64,000 bases of DNA from Candidatus Saccharimonadota bacterium (GTDB lineage Bacteria; Patescibacteriota; Saccharimonadia; Saccharimonadales; Saccharimonadaceae), in contig JAFWGN010000011.1 of assembly GCA_017515285.1 (NCBI GenBank), positions 1 to 64,000 on the forward strand, read 5' to 3'. The notes beneath the pieces were generated by a model that was given only the letters and a program-made list of their open reading frames with translations, had not been told where the DNA came from and searched no databases. Positions 43,724-52,937 of the stretch are shown piece by piece; positions within the stretch are counted from its first letter, which is position 1, and each line of letters opens with the position of its first letter. The position numbers and the translations under genes were made by a program.

Positions 43724-45304
43724 ATGCTTAAATATGATGGACCAATTGTTTTAGTCGTGATGGACGGCGTCGGCATCGCCCCCGAAGGCAAGGGTAACGC
43801 CGTCAAACTTGCGCATACCGAGTTTTTAGATCGCGCTTCAAAAGAATATCTTAACATCCCCCTCTGCGCCTCCGGCGAAGCCGTTGGGATTTTGAAAGGC
43901 GACATGGGAAACAGTGAAGTCGGACACAACGCCCTCGGCTCTGGCCAGATCATCAAACAGGGAATCGCCGAAATCGAAGATTCTTTTTCCTCCGGGAAAA
44001 TCTGGGACTCCGTAGCGTGGAATAAAATTATCGACAATGTCTTAAAAAACCGCTCCACTCTCCACTTCTCCGGCATCTTCTCCGACGGCAACGTCCACTC
44101 GAGCATCGTTCACCTCGAAAAAATGATTATCATGGCCAATGCCCGCGGGGTCGAGAAAATCCGGGTCCATCTCGTCTTCGACGGTCGCGACGTCCCGCCC
44201 CAGTCCGAGCCAAAATACATCAACCGCCTCGAGGCTTTTTTCGCACGCTTCCCGGGTCGCGATTATAAAATCGCCTCTGGCGCCGGCCGCATGGTCGCCG
44301 TCGCCGACCGCTACGAGTCCGACTGGTCCATGGTCGAAAAAGGTTGGCAAATGTTCCGTGGCTCGGCCGAAAACCAGTTCCGCTCCGCCGCCGAAGCCGT
44401 CAAATCTTTCCGTGAAACCGACCCTAAGGTCCAAGACCAATATCTCCCCTCCTTCGTCGTTGTTGACGAAAAGAACGAACCCGTCGGCCCCGTCAAAAAG
44501 GGCGACAGTTTCATTTACTACGATTTTCGCGCCGACCGCGCCATCGAAATCGCCCAAGCCTTCACCTACATCGACTTCCCCTACTTTAACCGCGGCGACT
44601 ACTCCCCCGAAGACGTCGTTTTCGCCGGCATGACCGAATATAACTCCGACACGCACGTCCCCGCGCTCCAACTCGTCCCGCCCGTCGCAATCAAAAACCC
44701 GCTTAACGTTTTCCTCGGCCAAAACAATGTCTCTCAGCTCGCCGTCAGTGAGACCGTCAAATTCGGCCACATCACCTATTACTTCAACGGCAACTCTTAC
44801 GAAAAAGCCCCCGGCGAAGCACACCTCAAAATCGACTCCGACACTCTCCCCTTCAACACCCGCCCCTGGATGAAGTCCGCCGAAATCACCGACGCAGTGT
44901 TAGAAAACCTCGACAAGTATCGGTTCGTGAGATTAAACTTCCCCGGCGGCGACATGGTCGGCCACTTCGCCGAAATCGAACCAACCATCGCCGCGATGGA
45001 GGCTATCGACATCCAGCTTCAGCGTCTAGCAAAAAAGGTCGATGAGCTTCAGGGCATGATGCTCATCACCGCCGACCACGGCAACGCCGAAGAGCTCCTC
45101 GACCGCGATGGGAAACCAAAAACATCTCATACGACGAATTTAGTCCCCTGTATTTTCTACGACAACACCAACAATCGTGAAAAATATATCAAATATGATA
45201 TGAAAGACGCCGGTCTTTCCAATGTCGCCGCGACGATAGCGACCCTTCTCGGCCTCGAAAACTTGCCGAAGTCTTGGCGAAACCCGCTGATTGTTGTAAA
45301 ATAG
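43724..45304 (+). CDS. gpmI: 2,3-bisphosphoglycerate-independent phosphoglycerate mutase
   Basis: Glycolytic enzyme interconverting 3- and 2-phosphoglycerate. 526 residues, alkaline-phosphatase fold: VLVVMDGVGIAPEG-type metal motif (MDGVG), MGNSEVGHNALGSGQII with the catalytic Ser, HLVFDGRDVPPQS, ASGAGRMVAVADRY, YYDFRADRAIEIAQAF, LNFPGGDMVGHFAE and TADHGNAEELLD. Length is normal. TATAAT (43712-43717) ends 6 bases before ATG, so leaderless. The gene is monocistronic or leads into galU 28 bases on. Confidence 0.96.
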   Translation: MLKYDGPIVLVVMDGVGIAPEGKGNAVKLAHTEFLDRASKEYLNIPLCASGEAVGILKGDMGNSEVGHNALGSGQIIKQGIAEIEDSFSSGKIWDSVAWNKIIDNVLKNRSTLHFSGIFSDGNVHSSIVHLEKMIIMANARGVEKIRVHLVFDGRDVPPQSEPKYINRLEAFFARFPGRDYKIASGAGRMVAVADRYESDWSMVEKGWQMFRGSAENQFRSAAEAVKSFRETDPKVQDQYLPSFVVVDEKNEPVGPVKKGDSFIYYDFRADRAIEIAQAFTYIDFPYFNRGDYSPEDVVFAGMTEYNSDTHVPALQLVPPVAIKNPLNVFLGQNNVSQLAVSETVKFGHITYYFNGNSYEKAPGEAHLKIDSDTLPFNTRPWMKSAEITDAVLENLDKYRFVRLNFPGGDMVGHFAEIEPTIAAMEAIDIQLQRLAKKVDELQGMMLITADHGNAEELLDRDGKPKTSHTTNLVPCIFYDNTNNREKYIKYDMKDAGLSNVAATIATLLGLENLPKSWRNPLIVVK

Positions 45305-45332
45305 TCGCATAAATTAAACGGAGACTATTCCT

Positions 45333-46169
45333 ATGCCAATCACTAAAGCTATTATTCCTGTCGCGGGATGGGGCACCCGTCGTCTCCCGATTACCAAGAT
45401 TATCGAAAAAAGTATGCTCCCCGTCGGCAACCGCCCGCTCGTCGACTATTCCGTTCAAGAGCTGATTAAAGCCGGCGTCAAAGACATTTATATGGTCATT
45501 TCCAACGTCGAGCCGTGCCAAGTCCGCGAATTCTATAAAGATAACCTTGCGCTTAACCTATACCTTGAAGCTCGCGGCAAAACCGACCGTCTTGAGCTCG
45601 CTAAAACTCTCCCCGATGACGTCAGAATCCACTACCTTTCCCAAGACCCCTCCGATAAATACGGCACCGCTGTCCCCGTCGCCATGGTCGCCGAAGAATA
45701 TAATATTAACGAACCGGTTTTTGTCTTCTTTGGTGACGACTTTATCTGGAATCCGAACGGCGAGTCCGCCGCCGAGTCGCTCCTTAAATCCGTCCAAAAC
45801 CCCGACGAATCCGCCATCCTCGGCGTCGAAGTCGCGAAGGAGGACGTCGTTAAATACGGCATGATTGATGTAAAAGACGGCAAGCTCACCAAAATTGTCG
45901 AAAAACCCGCCCTCGAAGAGGTCACGTCTAACATCGTCCATGTCAGTAAATATATCATGTCCCCGAAACTGATTCAGGAAATGGTTGAATACGTTAATTC
46001 ACACGATTTCGGTCCGAAAGACCAAGAATACATGGCAACCGACCCGCTCGCAACCTTCGTCGAAAAAGGCGGCATTGTTCGTGTCGCTCCGACGACCGGC
46101 GAATATCTTGACGGCGGCTCTATCGAAGGCTGGGTCCACGCGAACAACGTTGTTTGTGGTGCAAAATAG
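45333..46169 (+). CDS. galU: UTP-glucose-1-phosphate uridylyltransferase
   Basis: Makes UDP-glucose for surface glycan. 278 residues with IPVAGWGTRRLPITKIIEKSM (nucleotide-binding loop), PVGNRPLVDYSVQELIKAG, VFVFFGDDFIWN and VEKPALEEVTSN, EYLDGGSIEGWVHANN at the end. The ATG follows ACGGAG. It starts 28 bases after gpmI in the same direction. Family length and order are normal. Confidence 0.95.
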   Translation: MPITKAIIPVAGWGTRRLPITKIIEKSMLPVGNRPLVDYSVQELIKAGVKDIYMVISNVEPCQVREFYKDNLALNLYLEARGKTDRLELAKTLPDDVRIHYLSQDPSDKYGTAVPVAMVAEEYNINEPVFVFFGDDFIWNPNGESAAESLLKSVQNPDESAILGVEVAKEDVVKYGMIDVKDGKLTKIVEKPALEEVTSNIVHVSKYIMSPKLIQEMVEYVNSHDFGPKDQEYMATDPLATFVEKGGIVRVAPTTGEYLDGGSIEGWVHANNVVCGAK

Positions 46170-46245
46170 CAAAATAACAGGGGCGAGTCAGTTAATTTGA
46201 GCGCGTGTGAAAAATGCGACAATTTAGCGAGAAAATGGAGGTAAA

Positions 46246-47598
46246 ATGGTTAAAACAAAATCCGAATATACCTGTACTGAATGTGGCATGACCTTCGCCA
46301 AATGGGCGGGTCGTTGCACGAACTGCGGAAACTGGAACACCCTCGTCGAGACCATCGCCTCGGAGTCCCAAGAAGGGAAGAATGCCCTCTCGAAAGGCGC
46401 CGTCTCTGGCAAAAAACTCGACTATGTCAATATTAAGAGCATCGTCCCCTCCGACGCCAAAGAGCGCCTCAAGACTCCGTTCAAGGACCTTGACACCGTC
46501 CTTGGTGGCGGCATCCTCAAGGGTTCCGTGACGCTTTTAACTGGGCAACCAGGCATCGGCAAATCCACTCTCCTCATGCAAATCTGCGCCCATATCGCAA
46601 AAACTAACAACGTTCTCTATATCTCCGGCGAGGAATCCGCCGGTCAGGTCAAGCTCCGCGCCGTCCGCCTCGGCGCCGAGTCCGACAAATTAAACTTCGC
46701 TTCATCGACTTCCGGCAACGACATCGCCAAAACGATCGAAAGCGCCGAGTTCGACTTCGTCGTCGTCGATTCAATTCAAACCCTCTCCCTCGCGGAAATC
46801 TCCTCTGCTCCCGGCTCCGTCTCCCAAGTCACCAACTGTGGCAACCTCATCATCCGCGCCGCCAAGGCGACCGACACTGCCGTCGTCATCGTCGGCCACG
46901 TTACCAAAGAGGGAACTCTCGCCGGCCCGAAAGTTCTCGAACATCTTGTCGATGTTGTCGTCAACTTCGAGGGCGACCGCTACGGCGGGTTCAAGACCGT
47001 CCGCGCCATCAAAAACCGCTTCGGTTCGACGTCAGAAGCCGCGATTTTTGAGATGGCAAACGCCGGTCTTAAAGAGGTCGAAAACCCCTCTGCCGCTCTC
47101 CTCGCCGAACGTCAAAACACCGACGGCTCGATTATCCTCGCGACCCTTGAGGGGACGCGCCCGATTCTCGTCGAGATTCAGGCGCTCGCCAGCAAAACCA
47201 CCTTTGGCTACCCCAACCGCACCGCTTCCGGCTTTGATTTGAACCGGTTAAAACTCCTCATCGCCGTCCTCGAACGTCGGACAAAACTGAAACTAGGAGA
47301 ATACGACATTTTTGTCAACGTCGTTGGCGGCATGAAACTCAATGACTCCGGCGCCGACCTCGCCGTCTGTCTCGCCATCGCCTCCGCCGTCGCCGGAAGA
47401 AAACTCGACGAAAATTATGTCGTCTTCGGCGAAGTCGGCCTTGGCGGAGAAATCCGCTCTGCTTTCCGCCCCGACCAACGTATCGCCGAGGCGAAGAAAC
47501 TCGGCTTCACCCGCGCCATCGCCCCTGCGACGATAAAAGACAAATTCGTCATTCCTGTCAAGGACCTCCGCCAAACCTTAATCGCCCACGTCAAATGA
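46246..47598 (+). CDS. radA: DNA repair protein RadA
   Basis: Branch-migration ATPase acting on recombination intermediates, also needed in transformation. 450 residues: an N-terminal zinc finger (CTECGMTFAKWAGRCTNC), RecA-like core with GQPGIGKSTLLMQ (Walker A), VVDSIQTL (Walker B), the KNRFGSTSEAAIFEM motif unique to RadA, and a Lon-like C-terminal domain (VVGGMKLNDSGADLAVCLAI). The start is fixed by GGAGG. TGA stop overlaps the ruvC ATG (ATGA), so radA-ruvC-ruvA are one unit. Confidence 0.96.
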   Translation: MVKTKSEYTCTECGMTFAKWAGRCTNCGNWNTLVETIASESQEGKNALSKGAVSGKKLDYVNIKSIVPSDAKERLKTPFKDLDTVLGGGILKGSVTLLTGQPGIGKSTLLMQICAHIAKTNNVLYISGEESAGQVKLRAVRLGAESDKLNFASSTSGNDIAKTIESAEFDFVVVDSIQTLSLAEISSAPGSVSQVTNCGNLIIRAAKATDTAVVIVGHVTKEGTLAGPKVLEHLVDVVVNFEGDRYGGFKTVRAIKNRFGSTSEAAIFEMANAGLKEVENPSAALLAERQNTDGSIILATLEGTRPILVEIQALASKTTFGYPNRTASGFDLNRLKLLIAVLERRTKLKLGEYDIFVNVVGGMKLNDSGADLAVCLAIASAVAGRKLDENYVVFGEVGLGGEIRSAFRPDQRIAEAKKLGFTRAIAPATIKDKFVIPVKDLRQTLIAHVK

Positions 47599-48077
47599 GA
47601 ATTTTAGGCGTTGACCCAGGCACAGGCATTTGCGGCTTCGGCGTGCTCGAAGTTAGAAAAAAAGGCGCTCCAATTTTGATTGATTCTGGCGCCATCACCA
47701 CTCCTCCGCACACTCCCTTGAAAGACCGCCTCCTCGACATCTACGATTCGCTTCATGAGATAATTAAAGAAGATAAACCCGATTGTATCTCGATTGAAAA
47801 ACTCTTTTTCATGCAAAACATCACCACCGGCATCTCCGTTGCCGAGGCCCGCGGTGTCGTTATGCTCGTCGCGGCGCAAAGTAACCTCCCCATTTACGAA
47901 TATTCGCCTAATGAGATAAAAAAGGCCATGACCGGCTATGGCCACGCCGACAAAAAACAAATGCAGGAAATGGTCCGCGTTTTTCTCAAGATGGACGAAG
48001 TGATAAAACCTGACGACGCCGCCGACGCCGTCGCCGCCGCCATCGTCCACTCGATGTTTCATAAAAATGAGATATAA
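47595..48077 (+). CDS. ruvC: Holliday junction resolvase RuvC
   Basis: 160 residues, RNase H fold: ILGVDPGTGICGFGVLE (first Asp), CISIEKLFFMQNITTGISVAEARG (Glu and the conserved N..TG.s.aeArG block), SPNEIKKAMTGYGHADKKQMQ and the C-terminal DDAADAVAAAIVH with the last acidic pair. Coupled to radA by a 4-base overlap; ruvA follows after 8 bases with its own -10 box inside the end of ruvC. Confidence 0.96.
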   Translation: MRILGVDPGTGICGFGVLEVRKKGAPILIDSGAITTPPHTPLKDRLLDIYDSLHEIIKEDKPDCISIEKLFFMQNITTGISVAEARGVVMLVAAQSNLPIYEYSPNEIKKAMTGYGHADKKQMQEMVRVFLKMDEVIKPDDAADAVAAAIVHSMFHKNEI

Positions 48078-48085
48078 TATATATT

Positions 48086-48661
48086 ATGATTTCTCATATT
48101 AAAGGTATTATTGAAGAAAAGTTCGCGAGTAGCCTCACCATTGACGTCCACGGCATCGGCTACGAGGTTATCGTAAGCGCCCAAGATTTCGAGAGCTTAA
48201 ACCTAAACGACGAAATAAAAATCTATACATACCACAAAGTCTCCGAAACCGACGAAAGCCTATTTGGCTTCACCTCCCTTGCCGCCAAAAAACTCTTCGA
48301 ACTCCTAATCTCCGTCAACGGCATTGGCCCGAAAGCCGCCATGTCTATTCTCTCCCTTGCCTCTCCCGAAGAAGTAAGAAACGCCATCGCAAACGCCGAC
48401 GTGGCCTTCGTTTCAAAAGCCGCCGGCGTCGGGAAAAAGTCCGCCGAACGCGTCATTGTCGACCTTTCCGACAAGGTCGGTCTCCCGACTCATTACGGCG
48501 CCACCCTTGTTAAAACTAAAGAACAAAAACCGGAAACCGACGAGGCATTGGACGCCCTCATCGCCCTCGGCTTCCCGCTCAAAGAGGCCACCGCCGCACT
48601 AGAGAGTATAGACGTCAACCTCCCCGTCGAAGACCGTATCCGTCTTGCGCTAAAGAAATAA
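48086..48661 (+). CDS. ruvA: Holliday junction DNA helicase subunit RuvA
   Basis: 191 residues: OB domain (MISHIKGIIEEKF...GIGYEVIVS), two helix-hairpin-helix motifs (LISVNGIGPKAAMSILSL; SKAAGVGKKSAERVIVDLSDK) and a C-terminal helical domain (DEALDALIALGFPLKEATAALESI) that contacts RuvB. TATAAT (48073-48078) lies 7 bases before ATG, giving a leaderless start in addition to read-through from radA-ruvC. ruvB is not in the window. Confidence 0.96.
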   Translation: MISHIKGIIEEKFASSLTIDVHGIGYEVIVSAQDFESLNLNDEIKIYTYHKVSETDESLFGFTSLAAKKLFELLISVNGIGPKAAMSILSLASPEEVRNAIANADVAFVSKAAGVGKKSAERVIVDLSDKVGLPTHYGATLVKTKEQKPETDEALDALIALGFPLKEATAALESIDVNLPVEDRIRLALKK

Positions 48662-48730
48662 TTATGTTATAATATATACACCCTACTCTAAAGTTGGGAA
48701 AAATTTTGCACCTTTACAAGGAGGAAAACC

Positions 48731-49723
48731 ATGAACAACGACTTTATTATTGGCGCCGCCACTGGTTACTGTGAAAAAGCCAGCCTCGACAACAACGACA
48801 TAACCGATTTTGTTGGCTTCCTCGCAAAAGTTCTTGAGGAATTCCCGAAACTCTATGCTGCCGTCGACGAAAACTGCCTCGAAGACTTTATTAGTTTCGC
48901 TTGGTGGGCTTACGCCGGTCGGACTTCCGTTCTCGAGGACTTTTTCCTCGGAACCTGTTGGCCGATTGACGGAGAGCCGCGTCCACTAGTTGAAGACTCG
49001 AACTTCGCCCGGGCGCTCGAAACCGACCCGCTCGCCGTCCATACGCGTATCAAGATCAAGGACTACGTTAAACATACCAATTGGATTTTTCACAAAACCG
49101 AGAATTTACCGAACATTTTTCTCTATGGCGGCGAAACCGTCCCCGAACGTCTGGTTGGTTTGCGCCAGTGCAAAATTACTCGCGTAAATCCCCAGTACAG
49201 ACTTGCCACGAACTACATTTTTCCGAGTCGTATTCAACAAAAGAATATCGACGACATCCCGGACTCCAATCTCCCCGGTTACGAAGGGGCGCAGATTGCA
49301 AAACACATGAAGAATACTATCAATCTCGACCAGTTCGAAGCGACTCAAAACGTATTTATCATTGATAATCATACGCTAACGTTCCAGGAAGAGGCCATGA
49401 AAAGTCTTCTAAAACGCGCGGAGTTTTATCTTACTCCTCACGGCCGCGTCCTTTTCGACATTCCGTTCATCAGTCTCGACGCCCTCACTGCGCACAGCCC
49501 AATCTGGCGCCTCGCCTCTTACAGAGCGAGCAACTCTCTGGACCGCCCCGAGACTATCAACGAAAACGTCTTCCACGTTATCAAAATAGTCAACGATTTC
49601 AACGCCGCTCAAGAACGCCGTGACCGCGCCCTCTTCGAGGTCGAAGACATCAAGGTAACGGTTAATAATCACTATTTTACCGACCCTTGCGGTCTCCGTG
49701 TCTATTTGAAGAAAAGCGAATAA
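48731..49723 (+). CDS. SAM-methyltransferase-like protein, copy 2
   Basis: 330 residues, no signal or membrane segment. FLYGGETVPERLVGLRQC corresponds to the GGNLPER..GL block of the 17983 gene, and LTPHGRVLFDIPF to the late strand of a methyltransferase fold (LRPGGAILMDFLV there). The acidic ribose-binding residue seen in the other copy (FDTSPG) is not evident (RVNPQYR), so activity is doubtful. AAGGAGG precedes the ATG and a 60-base leader follows TATAAT (about 48668-48673). The role is unknown. Confidence 0.6.
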   Translation: MNNDFIIGAATGYCEKASLDNNDITDFVGFLAKVLEEFPKLYAAVDENCLEDFISFAWWAYAGRTSVLEDFFLGTCWPIDGEPRPLVEDSNFARALETDPLAVHTRIKIKDYVKHTNWIFHKTENLPNIFLYGGETVPERLVGLRQCKITRVNPQYRLATNYIFPSRIQQKNIDDIPDSNLPGYEGAQIAKHMKNTINLDQFEATQNVFIIDNHTLTFQEEAMKSLLKRAEFYLTPHGRVLFDIPFISLDALTAHSPIWRLASYRASNSLDRPETINENVFHVIKIVNDFNAAQERRDRALFEVEDIKVTVNNHYFTDPCGLRVYLKKSE

Positions 49724-49775
49724 CCCGCCCTAAGTGTCGTCTTCCTCCTCCCGCCCGTCCACGTCAGGACAAGAA

Positions 49776-49806
49776 AATCTCCCTAGGTTTAGGGAGATTC
49801 TTTTTT
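49776..49806 (+). terminator. intrinsic terminator before rplS
   Basis: AATCTCCCTA (49776-49785) pairs with TAGGGAGATT (49790-49799), loop GGTT, then CTTTTTT. Confidence 0.9.
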
Positions 49807-49879
49807 CTCCTAAACCCCTCTTCCAAAATCCGCAAAAATATGATAAAATACATGTAATTGTCTAATAAAAGGTTAAAAA

Positions 49880-50260
49880 ATGAGTTTTTCTATCTTACAA
49901 AAAATCGGTGACGCTCAAAAGAAAGCTGCGGTTGTTGATGTCCGCTCTGGCGACACCGTCAAAGTTACCCAAAAAATTAAAGAAGGCGAAAAGTTCCGCT
50001 CCCAGGTTTTCGAAGGCGTCGTCGTCCGCGTCGATCGCAAAGAGTCGCACACCGCTCGTATCGTCGTCAGAAAAATCGCCTCCGGCGTTGGTGTCGAAAA
50101 GTCCTTCCTTCTTCATTCTCCGCTCGTCGAGAAAATCGAAGTTGTCCGCCGTTCCAAGGTCCGCCGCAATAATTTGAGCTACCTCCGCGAACGTAGCGGC
50201 AAATCCGCCCGCCTCGAAGGTAAAGATTTCGACCGTAACGCGGTAAACACCATTGAATAA
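49880..50260 (+). CDS. rplS: 50S ribosomal protein L19
   Basis: 126 residues: VDVRSGDTVKVTQKIKEGEK, VFEGVVVRVDRKESHTARIVVRKIASGVGVEKSF-type core, HSPLVEKIEVVRRSKVRRNNLSYLRERSGKSARL. It binds 23S RNA near the subunit interface. A GATAAAAT box (about 49852-49858) precedes a short leader with AAAAGG. The following rnhB-yraN gene starts inside its last codons. Confidence 0.96.
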   Translation: MSFSILQKIGDAQKKAAVVDVRSGDTVKVTQKIKEGEKFRSQVFEGVVVRVDRKESHTARIVVRKIASGVGVEKSFLLHSPLVEKIEVVRRSKVRRNNLSYLRERSGKSARLEGKDFDRNAVNTIE

Positions 50261-51203
50261 GACAATCTTGGGGGTTGACGAAGTTGGTCGCGGCCCTTGG
50301 GCAGGGCCGCTTGTCATTGGCGCCGTAATTTTACCAAAAGACGCGGAAGGGAACTATCCCGATTGGGTCGCGCCTCTAACTGACTCTAAAAAACTCTCCG
50401 AGAAAAAGCGCGAGGAATACTCGAAGATTATTCTAAAAAACGCCCTTGCCGCCGGTCTCGGTTGGGTTTCGTCCGAAGAAATCGACTCGCTCGGCCTTTC
50501 CGAGAGTCTGCGTCTCGCCACTCGCCGCGCCGTGAAAGAAGTCCAAACCAAAAAAGTCCCGTTCGGAGAAATCATTATTGACGGAACGCAAAACTTCCTC
50601 GCCGGCACCGCTTTAGAAAAATATGTCACGGTCCTCAAAAAGGCCGATCTTTTAATTAAGGAAGTCTCCGCCGCCTCCATCATCGCTAAGGTCGCCCGCG
50701 ACAACTACATGAAAGACCTCGCCAAAAAGTTTCCCGAATACGGTTTTGAAAAGCACGTCGGCTACGGTACTAAACTCCATAAACAAATGCTCGAACAATT
50801 CGGCCCCTGCCCCGAACATAGAAATAGTTTTAAACCATTAAAAAAGTCGGACAAAATAACAACTAAAGAACTTGGTGACCGGGCGGAAAATCTTGTCGCA
50901 AATTACCTCGTCCGAAGCGGGCATAGGATTGTTGCCCGCAACCATAAAACCAGATTTTATGAAATCGATATTGTTTCGACGAAGGACGACAAAATCTATT
51001 TTACTGAAGTGAAGTATCGCAAGAGTCAATATCGCGGCACCTCGCTCGACATGGTAACGCCAAAAAAGCTAAGCCAAATGACTTTCGCGGCGCAAAGTTT
51101 TTTAAAATACTTCAAAGACTTCGAAAACTATTCGCCCCTTCTCGCCGTCGGTCTCATCAAAGGCGAAGATTTTGAATTTGACGATTGGCTCGTCCTCGAC
51201 TAA
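50253..51203 (+). CDS. rnhB: ribonuclease HII fused to YraN-like (UPF0102) nuclease domain
   Basis: 316 residues. Residues 1-190 are RNase HII: ILGVDEVGRGPWAGPLVIGAV, TDSKKLSEKKRE, DGTQNF, SAASIIAKVARD and GYGTKLHKQ, with the catalytic Asp/Glu pair in DEVGRG and the HRNSFKP end. Residues 200-316 form a YraN/UPF0102 domain: LGDRAENLVANYLVRSGHRIVARNHKT then EIDIVSTKDDKIYFTEVKYRK, the GE..A..YL and ExK nuclease signature. rnhB and yraN are separate neighbours in many bacteria; here they are one frame. TTG start overlaps the rplS stop, coupled translation. Confidence 0.93.
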   Translation: MNKTILGVDEVGRGPWAGPLVIGAVILPKDAEGNYPDWVAPLTDSKKLSEKKREEYSKIILKNALAAGLGWVSSEEIDSLGLSESLRLATRRAVKEVQTKKVPFGEIIIDGTQNFLAGTALEKYVTVLKKADLLIKEVSAASIIAKVARDNYMKDLAKKFPEYGFEKHVGYGTKLHKQMLEQFGPCPEHRNSFKPLKKSDKITTKELGDRAENLVANYLVRSGHRIVARNHKTRFYEIDIVSTKDDKIYFTEVKYRKSQYRGTSLDMVTPKKLSQMTFAAQSFLKYFKDFENYSPLLAVGLIKGEDFEFDDWLVLD

Positions 51204-51210
51204 AGCTCTG

Positions 51211-51246
51211 AAAAATCCCCCTGATTCAGGGGGATACTTTTTTCTC
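51211..51246. terminator. bidirectional terminator
   Basis: ATCCCCCTGA (51215-51224) pairs with TCAGGGGGAT (51226-51235), A-run before and T-run after; separates rnhB-yraN from the convergent PhoH-like gene. Confidence 0.9.
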
Positions 51247-51284
51247 CGAAAAAAGTATCGAAGAACTTTATTCGGAAAACTCGG

Positions 51285-52811
51285 TTAGAAAAGTTGAGCA
51301 TGATGGTGTTCGCGCATCTCGCGCTGACGTTTGGCGATGAGTTTAACCAGGGCGTGCCGAACAACCTCTTCTTCCGTAAACGTTACCTGCGCAACCATCG
51401 GGTCGTCTTTAATAATTTCTCGAGCATAAACAATACCATTATTGTCGCGATCGAGATATATAGAGTGAATTTGCTCGATGTCCCCCGTGATAATCATCTT
51501 GCCATGGTCGCCAATGCGTTTAAGAAGCATGTCGGCCTGTTTGCGATTCTGGTCTTGGAATTCGTCATAGACGGCGATTTCTTTCGTGAAATCACGACCC
51601 CGGGCATAATAAACCGGAATATTCTCAAACCAACCCCAGAGCTGCTCCACATCTTCCATAATACGCTTTTTAAGCGGTGTCTTTTCGCCGCCATGCGGAT
51701 AATTCTTGGTCTTAAGTAGGTAGTTCTTGAGTGCGTTCTTAATCGGCTGGACGCTCGGGTTCATTTTCTCATTAAGGTCGCCCGGCAGTGCGCCAAGTTT
51801 GTCTTCGTCCGTGTCGCAAGGAACGACCGTAGCGCCGATGTAGGTATGACGGTCACGGCAGGAAAACAGGCTAAACACGGTTGACATAAACGTCTTTCCC
51901 GAACCGGCCGGTCCAGTGCAGATTACGCAGGGAATCGTATAGTCCATCAGCGCTTCTGCATAAATCGCCTGGCCTTCGTTCATGGGAGGAATCGGGAATA
52001 GTCGCCAGTGATCCATCTGAATAATGGCGTCATTCTCCTTGTCGTAACGCCCAACGTGATAAAACTGGGTCCTATCGTAAGACTTCGGAAGCTCTCCGGA
52101 CTCTGGACTCATGATTAAAAACTCATTCGCAATCAGCGGAGGCTCCTTTGGACAAGCGTCTCGCCACTCTGCGCCGGTAATTTTATCGCCGTCGTAGAAT
52201 TTCATGAACAGCTCATCGGGCAGTTTTACGTTTCTTCGTCCACTGTATGGCGCCGGCGGAGTGTATCCGAACCGTGAAGTTTTTAGACCGAGTGTGTTTG
52301 CTCGAATCGCCATGCCGTTATCGTTCGTAAGAAGGATTGTCGATTCGGGATTGAGTATACTAAAATCAGTCGCGGTTCCGTCAATCGCGATTCCGCTTGC
52401 CGAAAACTGTGCCGCTTTTGCCGCCAAGATAATCTGGCCGTCCATATCGCGTTCTGTCGGCCGGAACGGTAAACAGCGAGAAAAATCATGGTGTATCGGC
52501 AGAATCGAAACGTCGTAGTCGCAAGTCTTAACGGAAATTGGCGCGTTGAGTCTATAAACGTCTTCCATCCGAAGATTTGCGCGTTCCGAGATGCTCCGAA
52601 TTCTGTGCAGCGCTTCGCGGGCGGAATAGCCACGGTCGGTTTGCTCGCTCTTGAATTTCTCAAGTTCCATAACCACCGGAACCGGGATAATCAAATTCGA
52701 ACCAGAAATATCAATTTTTGGGTTCTCGAGCGTGATATGAGTGCCGTTCGGAATAATGTCCACGTAGTCAATCGCAATATTGGTGTCAATTACATAGTTC
52801 ATCGTGCCCAT
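51285..52811 (-). CDS. PIN-PhoH family ATPase (YlaK-like)
   Basis: 508 residues from ATG 52811, chosen because AAGGAGGGGG lies upstream; an in-frame ATG at 52943 lies beyond it in the divergent promoter. An N-terminal PIN domain (MNYVIDTNIAIDYVDII; PVPVVMELEKFK; LLTNDNGMAIRAN) is fused to a C-terminal PhoH ATPase (CVICTGPAGSGKTF Walker A near residue 300; AVYDEFQDQNRKQADMLLKRIG; MIITGDIEQIHS). PIN-PhoH proteins are RNA helicase/nucleases. The gene is divergent from the giant adhesin with about 125 bases between. Confidence 0.9.
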   Translation of the reverse strand: MGTMNYVIDTNIAIDYVDIIPNGTHITLENPKIDISGSNLIIPVPVVMELEKFKSEQTDRGYSAREALHRIRSISERANLRMEDVYRLNAPISVKTCDYDVSILPIHHDFSRCLPFRPTERDMDGQIILAAKAAQFSASGIAIDGTATDFSILNPESTILLTNDNGMAIRANTLGLKTSRFGYTPPAPYSGRRNVKLPDELFMKFYDGDKITGAEWRDACPKEPPLIANEFLIMSPESGELPKSYDRTQFYHVGRYDKENDAIIQMDHWRLFPIPPMNEGQAIYAEALMDYTIPCVICTGPAGSGKTFMSTVFSLFSCRDRHTYIGATVVPCDTDEDKLGALPGDLNEKMNPSVQPIKNALKNYLLKTKNYPHGGEKTPLKKRIMEDVEQLWGWFENIPVYYARGRDFTKEIAVYDEFQDQNRKQADMLLKRIGDHGKMIITGDIEQIHSIYLDRDNNGIVYAREIIKDDPMVAQVTFTEEEVVRHALVKLIAKRQREMREHHHAQLF

Positions 52812-52937
52812 AATTTCCCCCTCCTTTTCTTCTCTAACTGTGAAGGTCCAAAGACATTGGTGGGCACCAAGAGGTCCTAAAAATATGTTACCAAAAAGTC
52901 TGGATTTTTTGAAGCGTGAGCGGTATAATAAAAACAT

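Noticed and set aside
47596-47598. UGA recoded as glycine (Gracilibacteria/SR1 code)
   Set aside because: radA ends at a TGA exactly where the family ends and ruvC starts there; the first phosphoketolase gene also ends at TGA.
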